Assembly (NCBI RefSeq): GCF_000242915.1
Contig: NZ_AFRZ01000001.1
Span: forward strand, 620,001 to 684,000
Origin: Sulfurimonas gotlandica GD1
Lineage (GTDB): Bacteria; Campylobacterota; Campylobacteria; Campylobacterales; Sulfurimonadaceae
Direction: 5' to 3'
Length of the DNA stretch: 64,000 nucleotides
The position numbers were made by a program, and so were the translations under genes. Each line of letters begins with the position of its first letter. The stretch's first letter is position 1. Positions 26,234 to 35,661 of this stretch are shown here, piece after piece. The notes beneath the pieces were generated by a model. It searched no databases, was not told the DNA's origin, and was given only the letters and a program-made list of their open reading frames with translations.

Positions 26234-27475
26234 TTACTCAGAAACTATTCTCTGTAGAGTTTGGTACGCTACAAAAAGGTCATAATATGCATCGTTGTTT
26301 GCATTTACAGCCTGTGTCAGATTTGACTGAGATACTAAAAGAGTCAGAGTATCTACCTCTCCATAACTGTATCTATCAGATGTTATACGGTAATTCTCTT
26401 TTGCACTCTCTTTAGCGCGAGAAGCAACATACTTAGCACTCTTTGCAACTTTAAAACCCTCATAAGCTTTTATAAGTTGGTTTTTCAAATCAAGCTTTAG
26501 TTGATGAAGTTGAAAGTTTTGCTGATTATTTTTCTCTAAAAGAGCTTTTTTCATAGCTAAATTTCTAAACCCTGAGTATATATCCCAAATAACGTTAACT
26601 CCATAGGAAGTCTGGTCTTTTGGTTGATATATTACTGTACCTGAGGCTCTCTCTTGATCGTTAATCTGATGAGATGCTTCTAAGTTTACCTTTGGCAGAT
26701 AGTTACCTGTTATTGCATCTCTTTGACTTCCAAGTGACTTACTTTTAAACATCATAGCTTTTATCTCACTACGATTCTTCATCATCTGCTCTTGAAGAAA
26801 ATCTATATCTTTTACATTTTCTACACTTGCATCAAAATCATCTATATTCTCGTTCTCAGCGATGCTAACGGCTATAGTATTTTCTAAGTTACTCTTTGAA
26901 ACTATAAAATCACTCTTTGCTTTTATGAGTGCCTGTTCTGCTTTTAGCTTTTCAACATCTATTAGAAGCAAATCATTCTTTGCAACTATTCCCTGCTCAT
27001 ACCTTACATTTGTATTATCATACTGTTTTGTAAGAGATGTTAACTGCTCTTCTTGAGCCTTAATGCTCTTTCGCTTTTTCAGATAGTCAGTATAAGCTAC
27101 TGTCACTGAGAGTTTCAAGTCTGCCAAAACTGCTTTGTCTTCAAGCTTTGCAGATTCAATTTCAGACTCTTTTGAGCTGACAGTCGAGTAATCAGAAAAA
27201 CCGTTAAAGATGTTGTATTTTAGACTCAAGTTATAGTTATGACTTGGACTAAAAGTAAACGCTGTTGGGTTCTCATGCTCTTGCCAAGCGAATCCTGCTT
27301 GAAGAGTTGGATGGTAAGCTCCAGTCGCTTCATCTTTTACATACTCATTGTATTTTATATTACTTTTTGAGATTGAAACTTTTGGAGAGTTACTTATGGC
27401 CAAGTCTATAGACTCACTCAGAGTCAATCCAAAGAGTGCCATATATGATGACACAAAAACTAAAACTATTCTCAT
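26234..27475 (-). CDS. TolC-family outer-membrane efflux protein
   Basis: Outer-membrane channel of the tripartite efflux pump encoded upstream. A signal peptide (MRIVLVFVSSYMALFG) is followed by two repeats of the outer-membrane efflux domain (PF02321), beginning TLSESIDLAISNSPKVSISK and ending YDLFVAYQTLQRIV. The length of 413 residues is typical of shorter members. The ATG overlaps the stop of the RND gene. Third gene of the operon. Confidence 0.92.
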   Translation of the reverse strand: MRIVLVFVSSYMALFGLTLSESIDLAISNSPKVSISKSNIKYNEYVKDEATGAYHPTLQAGFAWQEHENPTAFTFSPSHNYNLSLKYNIFNGFSDYSTVSSKESEIESAKLEDKAVLADLKLSVTVAYTDYLKKRKSIKAQEEQLTSLTKQYDNTNVRYEQGIVAKNDLLLIDVEKLKAEQALIKAKSDFIVSKSNLENTIAVSIAENENIDDFDASVENVKDIDFLQEQMMKNRSEIKAMMFKSKSLGSQRDAITGNYLPKVNLEASHQINDQERASGTVIYQPKDQTSYGVNVIWDIYSGFRNLAMKKALLEKNNQQNFQLHQLKLDLKNQLIKAYEGFKVAKSAKYVASRAKESAKENYRITSDRYSYGEVDTLTLLVSQSNLTQAVNANNDAYYDLFVAYQTLQRIVSE

Positions 27476-30400
27476 TATATCTCCTTCTCTTTTTTACCTG
27501 AAATACTTAACATTAAGTACATTAGTGCAGGTGTAACTAAAATCGTAAACAACATTGAAAGGGCAAGTCCACCTGTTATAACAGAACCTAAACCTCTGTA
27601 AAACTCTGAACCAGGCCCTGGAATTAAAACTAATGGCAACATCCCAAACACAGAAGTCAAAGAACTCATAAAAATTGGTCTCAAACGTGAACGAGTAGCT
27701 TCTATGATTCCATCTTTGTAGTTCATTGAGTTGTGACGAATGTTATTTAGAGACTGGTGTACTATAAGAATCGCGTTGTTTACAACAATACCGATTAGGA
27801 TAATAAAACCAAGCATAGTTAGAACATCAAGTGGCTGTGGAGCTATGAACATGTTTGTAAGTTTTAGACCAACAAAACCACCTGCTGTTGCCATAGGAAC
27901 CGTAAAGAGAATCACCAACGGATAGATAAAGTTTCCAAATAGAGCGCTCATAAGCAGATAGATAATCGCAAGAGCAAATACCAAGTTCCACTTCATAGAC
28001 TCTATTGTTTGAGCCAACTTATCTGCCTTACCTGCAAGTTTAACATCTGTGCCGTCTTGAAGCATAGCTGGAGGTACTCCCTCTTTTACAATCTTTTCTA
28101 ATCTCTCTACACTCTCTTCTAAAGTCATAGTAGTCGGTGGTGTTACTTGAAGAGTTATCGTTCTCTTACCATCTACGTGACGAATCTTTGTAATGCTTGT
28201 AGTATGTTTAAGCTCTGAGAGCTCAGACATTGGGACTAAACCTGCCTTTGGAGTTGTAACCTGAGTTAAATACAAGGCTTCAGGAGAGTTAATCATACTG
28301 TCATGAGATTTTAAAATCATATCTATAGACTTCTCTCCGTCTTGAGTATACTCGCTTATCTTACGACCATCTAAAAGTACATCTGCTGCAAATCCAAAAC
28401 TTCTGCTACTCATTCCAACATTTGCTAAAGAGTTACGATCTGGAATAATCAAAGCTTCTGGAAAAAGAAGCTCAATAGAAGGAACAGGACGAACCTGAGC
28501 ACCTTGAAGTCCACCAGAGATAGCACCAAATAACATTCCACCGATTTGAGTAAGCTTAGATATATCTTGACCGCTGATATCAATGTCAATATTTCTCCCC
28601 TCACCTATGCCCTGCTCAAACACACCACTCTGAAGAGAGATACCAAATACACCAGGAAAGCTATTTACAATTGGCATCATAAATGGAATATACTCAGCAG
28701 AACGACTCTCTTCTTTTGAAATCATTCCTTGAATCATCAAGTCTCCAAAAGATACGTAAAAGCTCTCCTTGATAGGAGGAATACCGTTCACTTCATCTTT
28801 ATAGTGAGGTTTCATATATTCATATATCTTATGACCGATATCCTTCTTCTCATTTTCAGAGAGCCCAGGAGGCGGGATTAGGATGTTCATAATAAGATTT
28901 TGATTTCCTTGTGGTAAATATTCCATCTTTGGAAACAGTACCATGATGGTAGCAACAGAGATGCTAGCCATAAATAGAATCATTATAAACTGATTTATTC
29001 TTCTTTTGAGACTCCAGACAACTGTCGACATAAATAAACCAGCAATTTTCTTAGCCATACTAACTAAAAATGAGTCTGGTCTTTGGGATACTTCATGCTC
29101 TTTTTCATGATCTTTTGAACTCATCTTTATAAGCTGTGTCCAAAACATTGGGATAACTGATATAGACACAAACAAAGAGAATGTAATGGCAGCAGTTACT
29201 GCTATGGCAATATCTTTAAATAGTTGTCCTGCTTCTGATTCTAAAAAGATAACCGGCAAGAAAACAGCAATAGTCGTTAATGCAGATGCTACTAAAGCAC
29301 CCCAAACCTCAACAGTTCCATCATGTGCTGCATCAAATGGTTTTTTACCCATTTTTAGATGTCTGTCAATATTTTCCAAAACTACTATAGCACTGTCAAG
29401 AAGCATCCCAACCGCAAATGAAATACCAGCCAGTGAGATGGTGTTGAGACTTCTATCCATTATATTTAAAACTATAAATGTTGCAACAATACTAATAGGA
29501 ATTGCTGCTGAAACAACTGCTGTCGGTAAAAATGAGCGTAAAAATAGTAAAAGGATAATAATCGCTAAAACTGCACCGACTGCAATATTTTGCTGAACTA
29601 AATCTATGGCACCCTGAATATAACCTCTTTGGTCATAGTACCATTCTAGGTGAATATTATGAGCCGGAAGTACATTTTTATTTAGATTTGTCACTACTTC
29701 TTCAACTCTGTTTGTAGTTTCTACCACATTTGCAGAAGGGTCCATTCTAACACCGTAAATAAGAGCCTTATTTAACTTATCTCCACTTGACTGTAAAATA
29801 TTTGCTACAACTTTCTCATAACCTTTTGATATCTCAGCAACATCGCCAAGGCGTATGCTCTTTTGTCCATCATTAAACAGAACCATCTGCTCTAACTCTT
29901 GGATAGATGTAAATCTTGCAGATGTTCTTACACGATAAGTACGTCTGTCTATATCTACAGTTCCTGCCGCTGTGTCAACATTTTCATTTCCAATTGCAGA
30001 TGCTACAGCATCAATCGTAAGTCCGTGAGCCGCAAGTCTTTGAGGGAATAGTTTAATATGTAGCTCATCTTTTGTACCACCTGGAACAAAGATGCTAGCC
30101 ACTCCTTTTACACGCTCGAATTGCTCTTTTACTTCATTATCCAAATATGTAAGATATGTATCAACATCTCTGTCATTACCTTCATTTGCAACAAAACCCA
30201 TCCAAATGGTAGGAGATGCATTTGAACCTGCTGATTGGATAATCGGCTTTTGCACATTTTCAGGATAAGTATCAACTTGATTTAGTTTGTTTGACACTTC
30301 AAGCAGAGCCTTATTCATATCAGTTCCAACTTCAAAAGTCAGAGTTATCTCAGATAGATTATCAGATGCTGTTGCCTCATAGTTTACAAGACCAGGAGTA

Positions 30401-30618
30401 GATTTTAACTGCTCTTCTTGTTTTTCAACTATGTCACGCTCAACTTCACTTGGAGTTGCTCCAGGCCATAAAGTGACAACGCCGATTTCAGGTTCTATTA
30501 CATTAGGAGTCAGTTTATATGGAAGCTGAGTTAGAGCAACCAGACCAAACATCATAATCAATACTATACCGACAAAAACACTTACTGGTTTTTTTATAGA
30601 TATATCAATGAGGTTCAT
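27475..30618 (-). CDS. RND efflux transporter, inner-membrane pump (HAE1/AcrB-like)
   Basis: Proton-driven pump of 1047 residues with the 12-helix, two-large-loop layout. It starts MNLIDISIKKPVSVFVGIVL, has GVASIFVPGGTKDELHIK in the porter domain, and ends in a second six-helix set. TM4 reads GISFAVGMLLDSAIVVLENI, with one acidic residue where AcrB has a DD pair; the second is Ser here. This suggests a modified proton relay, as in several HAE1 subgroups. Substrate cannot be read from sequence. Coupled to the adaptor upstream and the TolC-like gene downstream. Confidence 0.93.
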   Translation of the reverse strand: MNLIDISIKKPVSVFVGIVLIMMFGLVALTQLPYKLTPNVIEPEIGVVTLWPGATPSEVERDIVEKQEEQLKSTPGLVNYEATASDNLSEITLTFEVGTDMNKALLEVSNKLNQVDTYPENVQKPIIQSAGSNASPTIWMGFVANEGNDRDVDTYLTYLDNEVKEQFERVKGVASIFVPGGTKDELHIKLFPQRLAAHGLTIDAVASAIGNENVDTAAGTVDIDRRTYRVRTSARFTSIQELEQMVLFNDGQKSIRLGDVAEISKGYEKVVANILQSSGDKLNKALIYGVRMDPSANVVETTNRVEEVVTNLNKNVLPAHNIHLEWYYDQRGYIQGAIDLVQQNIAVGAVLAIIILLLFLRSFLPTAVVSAAIPISIVATFIVLNIMDRSLNTISLAGISFAVGMLLDSAIVVLENIDRHLKMGKKPFDAAHDGTVEVWGALVASALTTIAVFLPVIFLESEAGQLFKDIAIAVTAAITFSLFVSISVIPMFWTQLIKMSSKDHEKEHEVSQRPDSFLVSMAKKIAGLFMSTVVWSLKRRINQFIMILFMASISVATIMVLFPKMEYLPQGNQNLIMNILIPPPGLSENEKKDIGHKIYEYMKPHYKDEVNGIPPIKESFYVSFGDLMIQGMISKEESRSAEYIPFMMPIVNSFPGVFGISLQSGVFEQGIGEGRNIDIDISGQDISKLTQIGGMLFGAISGGLQGAQVRPVPSIELLFPEALIIPDRNSLANVGMSSRSFGFAADVLLDGRKISEYTQDGEKSIDMILKSHDSMINSPEALYLTQVTTPKAGLVPMSELSELKHTTSITKIRHVDGKRTITLQVTPPTTMTLEESVERLEKIVKEGVPPAMLQDGTDVKLAGKADKLAQTIESMKWNLVFALAIIYLLMSALFGNFIYPLVILFTVPMATAGGFVGLKLTNMFIAPQPLDVLTMLGFIILIGIVVNNAILIVHQSLNNIRHNSMNYKDGIIEATRSRLRPIFMSSLTSVFGMLPLVLIPGPGSEFYRGLGSVITGGLALSMLFTILVTPALMYLMLSISGKKEKEI

Positions 30619-31664
30619 TAATTAGCCTTCTCAACTACAGGCATATTTGGAAAGACTCTCTCGTTTCCTTTTGTAATTACTTTCATATTTACTTTTAATC
30701 CGCCAGCTGTTATAGCTGCTTCATTTTTAGTATAATTAATTACATCTACGGGAATCATAATAGCTTTTGAATCAACAACACTAAAAACTACAAAGTTTCC
30801 AAAACGTTTAATTACTGCATCTCTAGGAACTAACAGAGCTTTCTCTTTTTTAAGTGTAGGTATTTTTATATCTATTCTCATTCCCTCTATAAGATTATTT
30901 TTAGAGTTAAATGAAAGTTTTACAGGAAAAGTACGGCTTGATTTATCTGCTAAAGGGATTATACTTTTTACACTTACTTCTATATCTTTATCATTTATTT
31001 TAGCCTGTAGTTTTTGACCTACAGAGAGTGTCTCAAGAAGTGAACTTGGAATATTTACTCTCGCTTCAATACTTTGTGGATTTACCACATTAAAGACACT
31101 GTTTCCAACTGCCACCCACTCACCTATATATACATCTCTTTTTACAATAACTGCGTCAAACGGTGCTTGTATACTCTTCTTTTGAAGTTCTATCTTCATA
31201 GAAAGAAGTTCTGCTTTATGAGAATCTATCTCTGAGTTTAGAGCTTCAAGTGTATAGTAAGTGTTATCATAACTACTTTGAGCAATACTCTGCTTCTTCA
31301 AAAGTGCATCTGCTCTTTGAAGATCTTTTTGCTGTTTTGTCTGTTGAGCTAAAAAAGAATCCAGAGTAGCCTGTTTTGCTTTTACCTTGGCTTCTAAAAT
31401 AGAACTCTCAAGTTTAAGTAAAACAGTTCCTTCTTTTACACTCTGACCCTCTTTCACATAGATTTTGCTAACTACACCTGAAGTCTCAGAAGCCAGTTTA
31501 GAATTTCTATCGTAGTAAAGCGTACCTACATAATTTTGAAGGGAGTTGGCATAACCTTCTTTTACCATTACAGTCTTAACCAAAGATGGCGGAGGCTGAG
31601 CACCCTTAGTTTCATTTGCTTGTATATTTAAAAACAGTGCTGCTGCCAATAATATATATTTCAT
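30618..31664 (-). CDS. Periplasmic adaptor (membrane fusion) subunit of RND efflux pump
   Basis: Links pump and outer-membrane channel. It has 348 residues with a signal peptide (MKYILLAAALFLNIQA), the biotinyl-lipoyl half motifs (ASETSGVVSKIYVKEGQSVKEG and IQAPFDAVIVKRDVYIGEWV), a coiled-coil hairpin between them, and beta-barrel and proximal domains after. There is no lipobox, so it is probably soluble or tethered through its partners. First gene of the efflux operon, divergent from the MarR gene. Confidence 0.92.
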   Translation of the reverse strand: MKYILLAAALFLNIQANETKGAQPPPSLVKTVMVKEGYANSLQNYVGTLYYDRNSKLASETSGVVSKIYVKEGQSVKEGTVLLKLESSILEAKVKAKQATLDSFLAQQTKQQKDLQRADALLKKQSIAQSSYDNTYYTLEALNSEIDSHKAELLSMKIELQKKSIQAPFDAVIVKRDVYIGEWVAVGNSVFNVVNPQSIEARVNIPSSLLETLSVGQKLQAKINDKDIEVSVKSIIPLADKSSRTFPVKLSFNSKNNLIEGMRIDIKIPTLKKEKALLVPRDAVIKRFGNFVVFSVVDSKAIMIPVDVINYTKNEAAITAGGLKVNMKVITKGNERVFPNMPVVEKAN

Positions 31665-31692
31665 ATTTCAAACTTCCTTAAATTTTATCTTG

Positions 31693-31745
31693 CTGGAAAG
31701 ATAACATATTGTCTCTTAAAGATATCTTTCCAGAAAGACATCTTT
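31693..31745. promoter_or_regulatory. Operator-like repeats between efflux operon and marR
   Basis: Perfect 11-base inverted repeat CTGGAAAGATA (31693-31703) / TATCTTTCCAG (31723-31733) with a 19-base spacer. The right arm overlaps the 12-base palindrome AAAGATATCTTT (31718-31729), and a one-mismatch copy, AAAGACATCTTT, follows at 31734-31745. The position between divergent efflux and regulator genes is where a MarR dimer would bind to repress both. Confidence 0.65.
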
Positions 31746-31760
31746 ACTTATCTTGAGAAT

Positions 31761-32273
31761 ATGACTATAATTCGTCTTATGAATGCTAACGAATTAAAAT
31801 TACACCTTGAGAACAAAGATGACCATATATGCAGTAATAGTGACATAGGATATGTAACACTGCCTCTATTAATGCTTTCTCAGAAGCTTTTAACAGATAT
31901 AGGTAATCTTTTAGATGAGAGATATAATATGTCAACTAGCGAACTTGATGTTCTTGCATCTTTACACTCTGCTCATGATGAAAAACACACACTTACTCCT
32001 ACAAAACTATATGAAAGACTTTTCTTCTCATCAGGTGGAATGACTAAAGTTTTAAAAAGGTTAGAAAAAAAAGAGTTTATTAAAAGACTCGACAATGAAG
32101 AAGACAAGAGAAGTAAACTGGTTCAACTAACTCAAAAAGGCAGAGAGATTTTAGAAAAATCTTTAGTTGATGTTATAGCACGTGAAGAAGAGATTTTTGC
32201 TCATGTAAACAGAGATGAGAGGAAAAATTTGTCAGATTTACTCTTCAAAGCACTTGGTGAAGTAGAGCAATAA
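31761..32273 (+). CDS. MarR-family transcriptional regulator
   Basis: A winged-helix regulator of 170 residues. The recognition region (TPTKLYERLFFSSGGMTKVLKRL) and wing (KRLDNEEDKRSKLVQLT) are clear. It is divergent from the RND operon, so it most likely represses the pump and itself. Two starts are possible: ATG 31761, with a weak GAGA upstream, or ATG 31779. A TATAAT at 31765-31770 lies inside the longer frame; if it is the -10 element, 31779 would be the start on an almost leaderless transcript. Confidence 0.85.
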   Translation: MTIIRLMNANELKLHLENKDDHICSNSDIGYVTLPLLMLSQKLLTDIGNLLDERYNMSTSELDVLASLHSAHDEKHTLTPTKLYERLFFSSGGMTKVLKRLEKKEFIKRLDNEEDKRSKLVQLTQKGREILEKSLVDVIAREEEIFAHVNRDERKNLSDLLFKALGEVEQ

Positions 32274-32283
32274 ATCATCAACC

Positions 32284-32313
32284 TTGACTTTTTGCACCCT
32301 ATTATTGTACTAT
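32284..32313 (+). promoter_or_regulatory. Likely sigma-70 promoter of rho
   Basis: TTGACT (32284-32289) and TACTAT (32308-32313) are separated by 18 bases and lie 66 bases before the rho ATG. The long leader could allow the autoregulation known for rho genes. Confidence 0.4.
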
Positions 32314-32378
32314 TACGGCATTAAAACTTATAACCCTTCTCACAAAAAAAATCCCAATTAAATCAAGGTACTTACTTT

Positions 32379-33740
32379 ATGAGTGAAAACACTTCACAAA
32401 CACCTAACAAGAACGACACTAACAAAAGTTCAACTCCAAATAGAAACAACTCAAAAACAAGAACACACAAACCTGTAAAAGGCGCTAGTGTTGAAGACCT
32501 TCGTACAAAAACTACCGAAGAATTAGTAATAATCGCTAATGAGTTAAATGTTGAGCATCCAAATGAATTAAAAAGACAAGATATTATCTTTGAAATTTTA
32601 AAGGCTCAAACTGAACAAGGTGGTTTCATACTCTTTAGTGGTATTTTAGAAATTATGCAAGATGGATATGGGTTTATCCGTTCTATAGATAAAAGTTTTA
32701 ATGAAAGTATCAACGATGCTTATGTGTCAAATACACAGATAAAGAGATTTGCACTTAGAAACGGAGACGTAGTAACAGGACAAGTTAGACCTCCAAAAGA
32801 TCAAGAGCGTTACTACGCACTTATCAAAATAGAAGCTGTTAACGGCTTACCTCCTGAAGAGAGTAAAAAAAGACCTCTTTTTGAAAACCTTACACCACTC
32901 TATCCACTAGATCAAATCAAACTAGAGTACAGAGAAAAAGGTCTTACAGGCCGTATGATGGATCTTTTCTGTCCTATCGGTAAAGGTCAGCGTGGACTTA
33001 TCGTTGCACCTCCAAGAAGTGGTAAAACTGAACTTTTAAAAGAGATTGCTCACGGGATAACTGCTAATCATGCTGAAATTGATTTGATGGTTTTACTTGT
33101 TGATGAGAGACCAGAAGAAGTTACAGACATGGAGAGAAGTGTTAAGGGTGATGTTTACAGTTCTACTTTTGATATGCCTGCAAAAAACCATGTTAAAGTT
33201 GCTGAGATGGTCATAGAAAAAGCAAAAAGACGTGTTGAGCTTGGACGTGATGTTGTAATCCTTCTTGATTCTATCACTCGTCTTGCACGTGCTTACAATA
33301 CAGTAACACCTTCAAGCGGTAAAGTACTTTCAGGTGGTGTAGATGCGAATGCTCTACACAAACCAAAACGTTTCTTTGGAGCTGCCCGTAACATTGAAAA
33401 TGGCGGAAGTTTAACTATTATCGCTACTGCTCTAGTTGATACTGGAAGTAGAATGGATGAAGTTATCTTTGAAGAGTTCAAAGGTACTGGTAATATGGAA
33501 GTTGTTCTTGATAGAAAAATTGCTGATAGAAGAATATACCCTGCTATGGATATTCTTAAGTCTGGAACTCGTAAAGATGAACTTCTTATCGGCCCTGAGA
33601 CTCTTCAAAAAGTATTTATACTTCGTCAGATGCTACATAAACAAGACAATGAAGTTGAAGCTCTTAAATTTATCTACACTACTATGGGTAAAAAAGAGAC
33701 TAATGATGAATTTTTAGAAAGTATGAACACAAATCAATAA
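32379..33740 (+). CDS. rho: Transcription termination factor Rho
   Basis: Hexameric RNA helicase that ends transcription. The N-terminus carries an Asn/Thr/Lys-rich low-complexity extension of about 35 residues, absent from E. coli Rho. Next come the Rho-N domain ([16 protein letters not shown]), the RNA-binding fold ([11 protein letters not shown]), Walker A ([15 protein letters not shown]), [11 protein letters not shown] and the Q/R-loop region ([20 protein letters not shown]). Total 453 residues. Its stop overlaps the murI start. Confidence 0.97.
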   Translation: MSENTSQTPNKNDTNKSSTPNRNNSKTRTHKPVKGASVEDLRTKTTEELVIIANELNVEHPNELKRQDIIFEILKAQTEQGGFILFSGILEIMQDGYGFIRSIDKSFNESINDAYVSNTQIKRFALRNGDVVTGQVRPPKDQERYYALIKIEAVNGLPPEESKKRPLFENLTPLYPLDQIKLEYREKGLTGRMMDLFCPIGKGQRGLIVAPPRSGKTELLKEIAHGITANHAEIDLMVLLVDERPEEVTDMERSVKGDVYSSTFDMPAKNHVKVAEMVIEKAKRRVELGRDVVILLDSITRLARAYNTVTPSSGKVLSGGVDANALHKPKRFFGAARNIENGGSLTIIATALVDTGSRMDEVIFEEFKGTGNMEVVLDRKIADRRIYPAMDILKSGTRKDELLIGPETLQKVFILRQMLHKQDNEVEALKFIYTTMGKKETNDEFLESMNTNQ

Positions 33741-34483
33741 TGAAAGTCGGAGTATTCGATAGCGGGATCGGTGGCTTAACAGTAGTTAAGTCTATGCTAG
33801 AGCACCAACTCTTTGAAGAAATCATCTACTTTGGCGATACTGCCCGCGTTCCTTACGGAATCAAAGATAAAAACACCATAATTCGTTACGCTATTGAAGC
33901 GGTAGAGTTTTTCAAAAATTTTGAACTTGACCTTATTATTGTTGCTTGTAACACGGTTAGTGCTTACGCTTTAGATGAGATGAGAGAGACTTCAGCTTGT
34001 CCCGTTATCGGAGTTGTTGAAGCTGGCATCTTAGCTACTGCCAACTCTCTAAAAGACAAAGAATCAAATATTCTAATCCTCGGTACAAAAGCTACTGTAA
34101 ACTCAAAAGCTTACGAGATTGGACTAAATAAAAGAGGCTACAACAACCTTCAAGCAAAAGCTACAGGACTCTTTGTTCCTCTCGTTGAAGAAGAGATATT
34201 TAGTGGTAAAATCTTAGAAGCTACTATGGAGCACTACTTCAAAGATGTTAAAAAGCCAGATGCTATCATCTTAGGCTGTACACACTTTCCACTTATTTCA
34301 GAGAGAATAGAAAATTATTTTTCAAAAGAAAGCGTTATCATTCACTCAGGAGATGCAATAGTTGAGTATCTTGAGAATGAGTTTGAGTTTACTCATCAAT
34401 ATGATAAACCAACTCTAAAATTCTTTGCATCTGAGAATCCAGATGCACTTAAAGCTGTTGCTGCGAAGTGGTTATCTATTTAA
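33740..34483 (+). CDS. murI: Glutamate racemase
   Basis: Makes D-glutamate for peptidoglycan. Catalytic cysteines lie in VACNTVSAY and LGCTHFPLI, and the N-terminal motif is GVFDSGIGGLTV. The length of 247 residues is typical. Translationally coupled to rho (TAATG); convergent with the CheX-like gene, with no gap between them. Confidence 0.96.
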   Translation: MKVGVFDSGIGGLTVVKSMLEHQLFEEIIYFGDTARVPYGIKDKNTIIRYAIEAVEFFKNFELDLIIVACNTVSAYALDEMRETSACPVIGVVEAGILATANSLKDKESNILILGTKATVNSKAYEIGLNKRGYNNLQAKATGLFVPLVEEEIFSGKILEATMEHYFKDVKKPDAIILGCTHFPLISERIENYFSKESVIIHSGDAIVEYLENEFEFTHQYDKPTLKFFASENPDALKAVAAKWLSI

Positions 34484-35527
34484 CTACTTCGTTATAAACA
34501 TGTAAAATGCTTTACCTGCTAACTGCATATCAATCCAAACACCACTGTTTTCACCTATGTAACCTTGAGTAGCTTTTAGAGAGTTATATGTCTTTGGCAG
34601 ATCAAAAATAACTTTAATATCTTTTTTGTCAAATGCTGTCTTCGTAGCTCCGGTAATAATATTACAAAACTCACCTACACCATCGTTAAGAGTCTCTAAA
34701 TCATTTTCTTCTACAGTCTCGCCAAGTAGAGATTCTAAAGCTATAATAGCTATATCTTTTGGGAAGACAAGTGTGAAAAAACCTTCTAAATCACCTTTAA
34801 AATGCATAACTGCGCAGATATTGTTTGCATCTATACTTGTATCAAAACCCTTAATACTATGTGCTGATTTCTCTGCATTAAGTCCAGTAAAAGAGACTAA
34901 TGTCTCAACTGCAGTATCCATAAAAACAGGAAGATTCATGATGAGATTTTTTGATAAAGAGAGACTATTTTTAGAAGCACCTGAGCTACTTAGTTTTTCA
35001 TTTAAAGCACTCTGCGTAATTATGATGTCATGTGCTTCTTCATGCATACGCTCTTGAAACTCTTTTGGATCTTTTGCTCTTATTACACTATAGCCGTATT
35101 TAGAAAGTTCAGATGAGAGTCTTTTACTATTTTCTTCATCATCATCATATACCAAAACACACATACCTTCTTTAAATGCTTTCGGATCAAGAAATAAATT
35201 GGCTACATTAGTATTTTTAAACAGTTTTATCTTAGTAGTTTTGGTACACTTTTTTAAGATTCTAAAGAGTTCCATACTATAGTCAATAATGCTAATTGGA
35301 ATTCCAAGATTTTGGCTCAATACATTCAAATATTTAACCATCATCATTACAATATTAGGGTCACCTTCATATATCACACCCTTTAGAGATACTAAAATAC
35401 CTTTGATATTTTTATTTTTAACCATATCTTTTTTAGAAAGAATGGAGCTCTCCAGCAGTCTATTACTGCGATCTTGAATAACACCGTTATAACTAACCAC
35501 TATAAAATCACTATTTTTACTATGCAT
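34484..35527 (-). CDS. STAS-like / degenerate receiver / CheX phosphatase-like protein
   Basis: A 347-residue cytoplasmic protein with three parts. Residues 1-105 resemble a STAS domain (KGILVSLKGVIYEGDP). Residues about 120-175 look like a receiver (CVLVYDDDEENSKRLSSEL), but the strand that should end in the phospho-acceptor Asp reads HDIIITQSAL, so it probably cannot be phosphorylated. Residues about 195-347 fit CheX, the CheY-P phosphatase, and keep the ExxN catalytic pattern (GEFCNIITG). A chemotaxis dephosphorylation role is inferred. Alone on its strand between murI and a divergent EAL gene. Confidence 0.75.
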   Translation of the reverse strand: MHSKNSDFIVVSYNGVIQDRSNRLLESSILSKKDMVKNKNIKGILVSLKGVIYEGDPNIVMMMVKYLNVLSQNLGIPISIIDYSMELFRILKKCTKTTKIKLFKNTNVANLFLDPKAFKEGMCVLVYDDDEENSKRLSSELSKYGYSVIRAKDPKEFQERMHEEAHDIIITQSALNEKLSSSGASKNSLSLSKNLIMNLPVFMDTAVETLVSFTGLNAEKSAHSIKGFDTSIDANNICAVMHFKGDLEGFFTLVFPKDIAIIALESLLGETVEENDLETLNDGVGEFCNIITGATKTAFDKKDIKVIFDLPKTYNSLKATQGYIGENSGVWIDMQLAGKAFYMFITK

Positions 35528-35661
35528 CTGCTCTTACTCTCAATTTTCTTAATCTCAAAATATTATCACCGTTTGAATTAAAATCTCCTATTAACACACT
35601 CTTTGTCTTTGTAAAATATGGTGGTAACCATTTTGAAATATTCCAAGACTAGAATTGTGAT

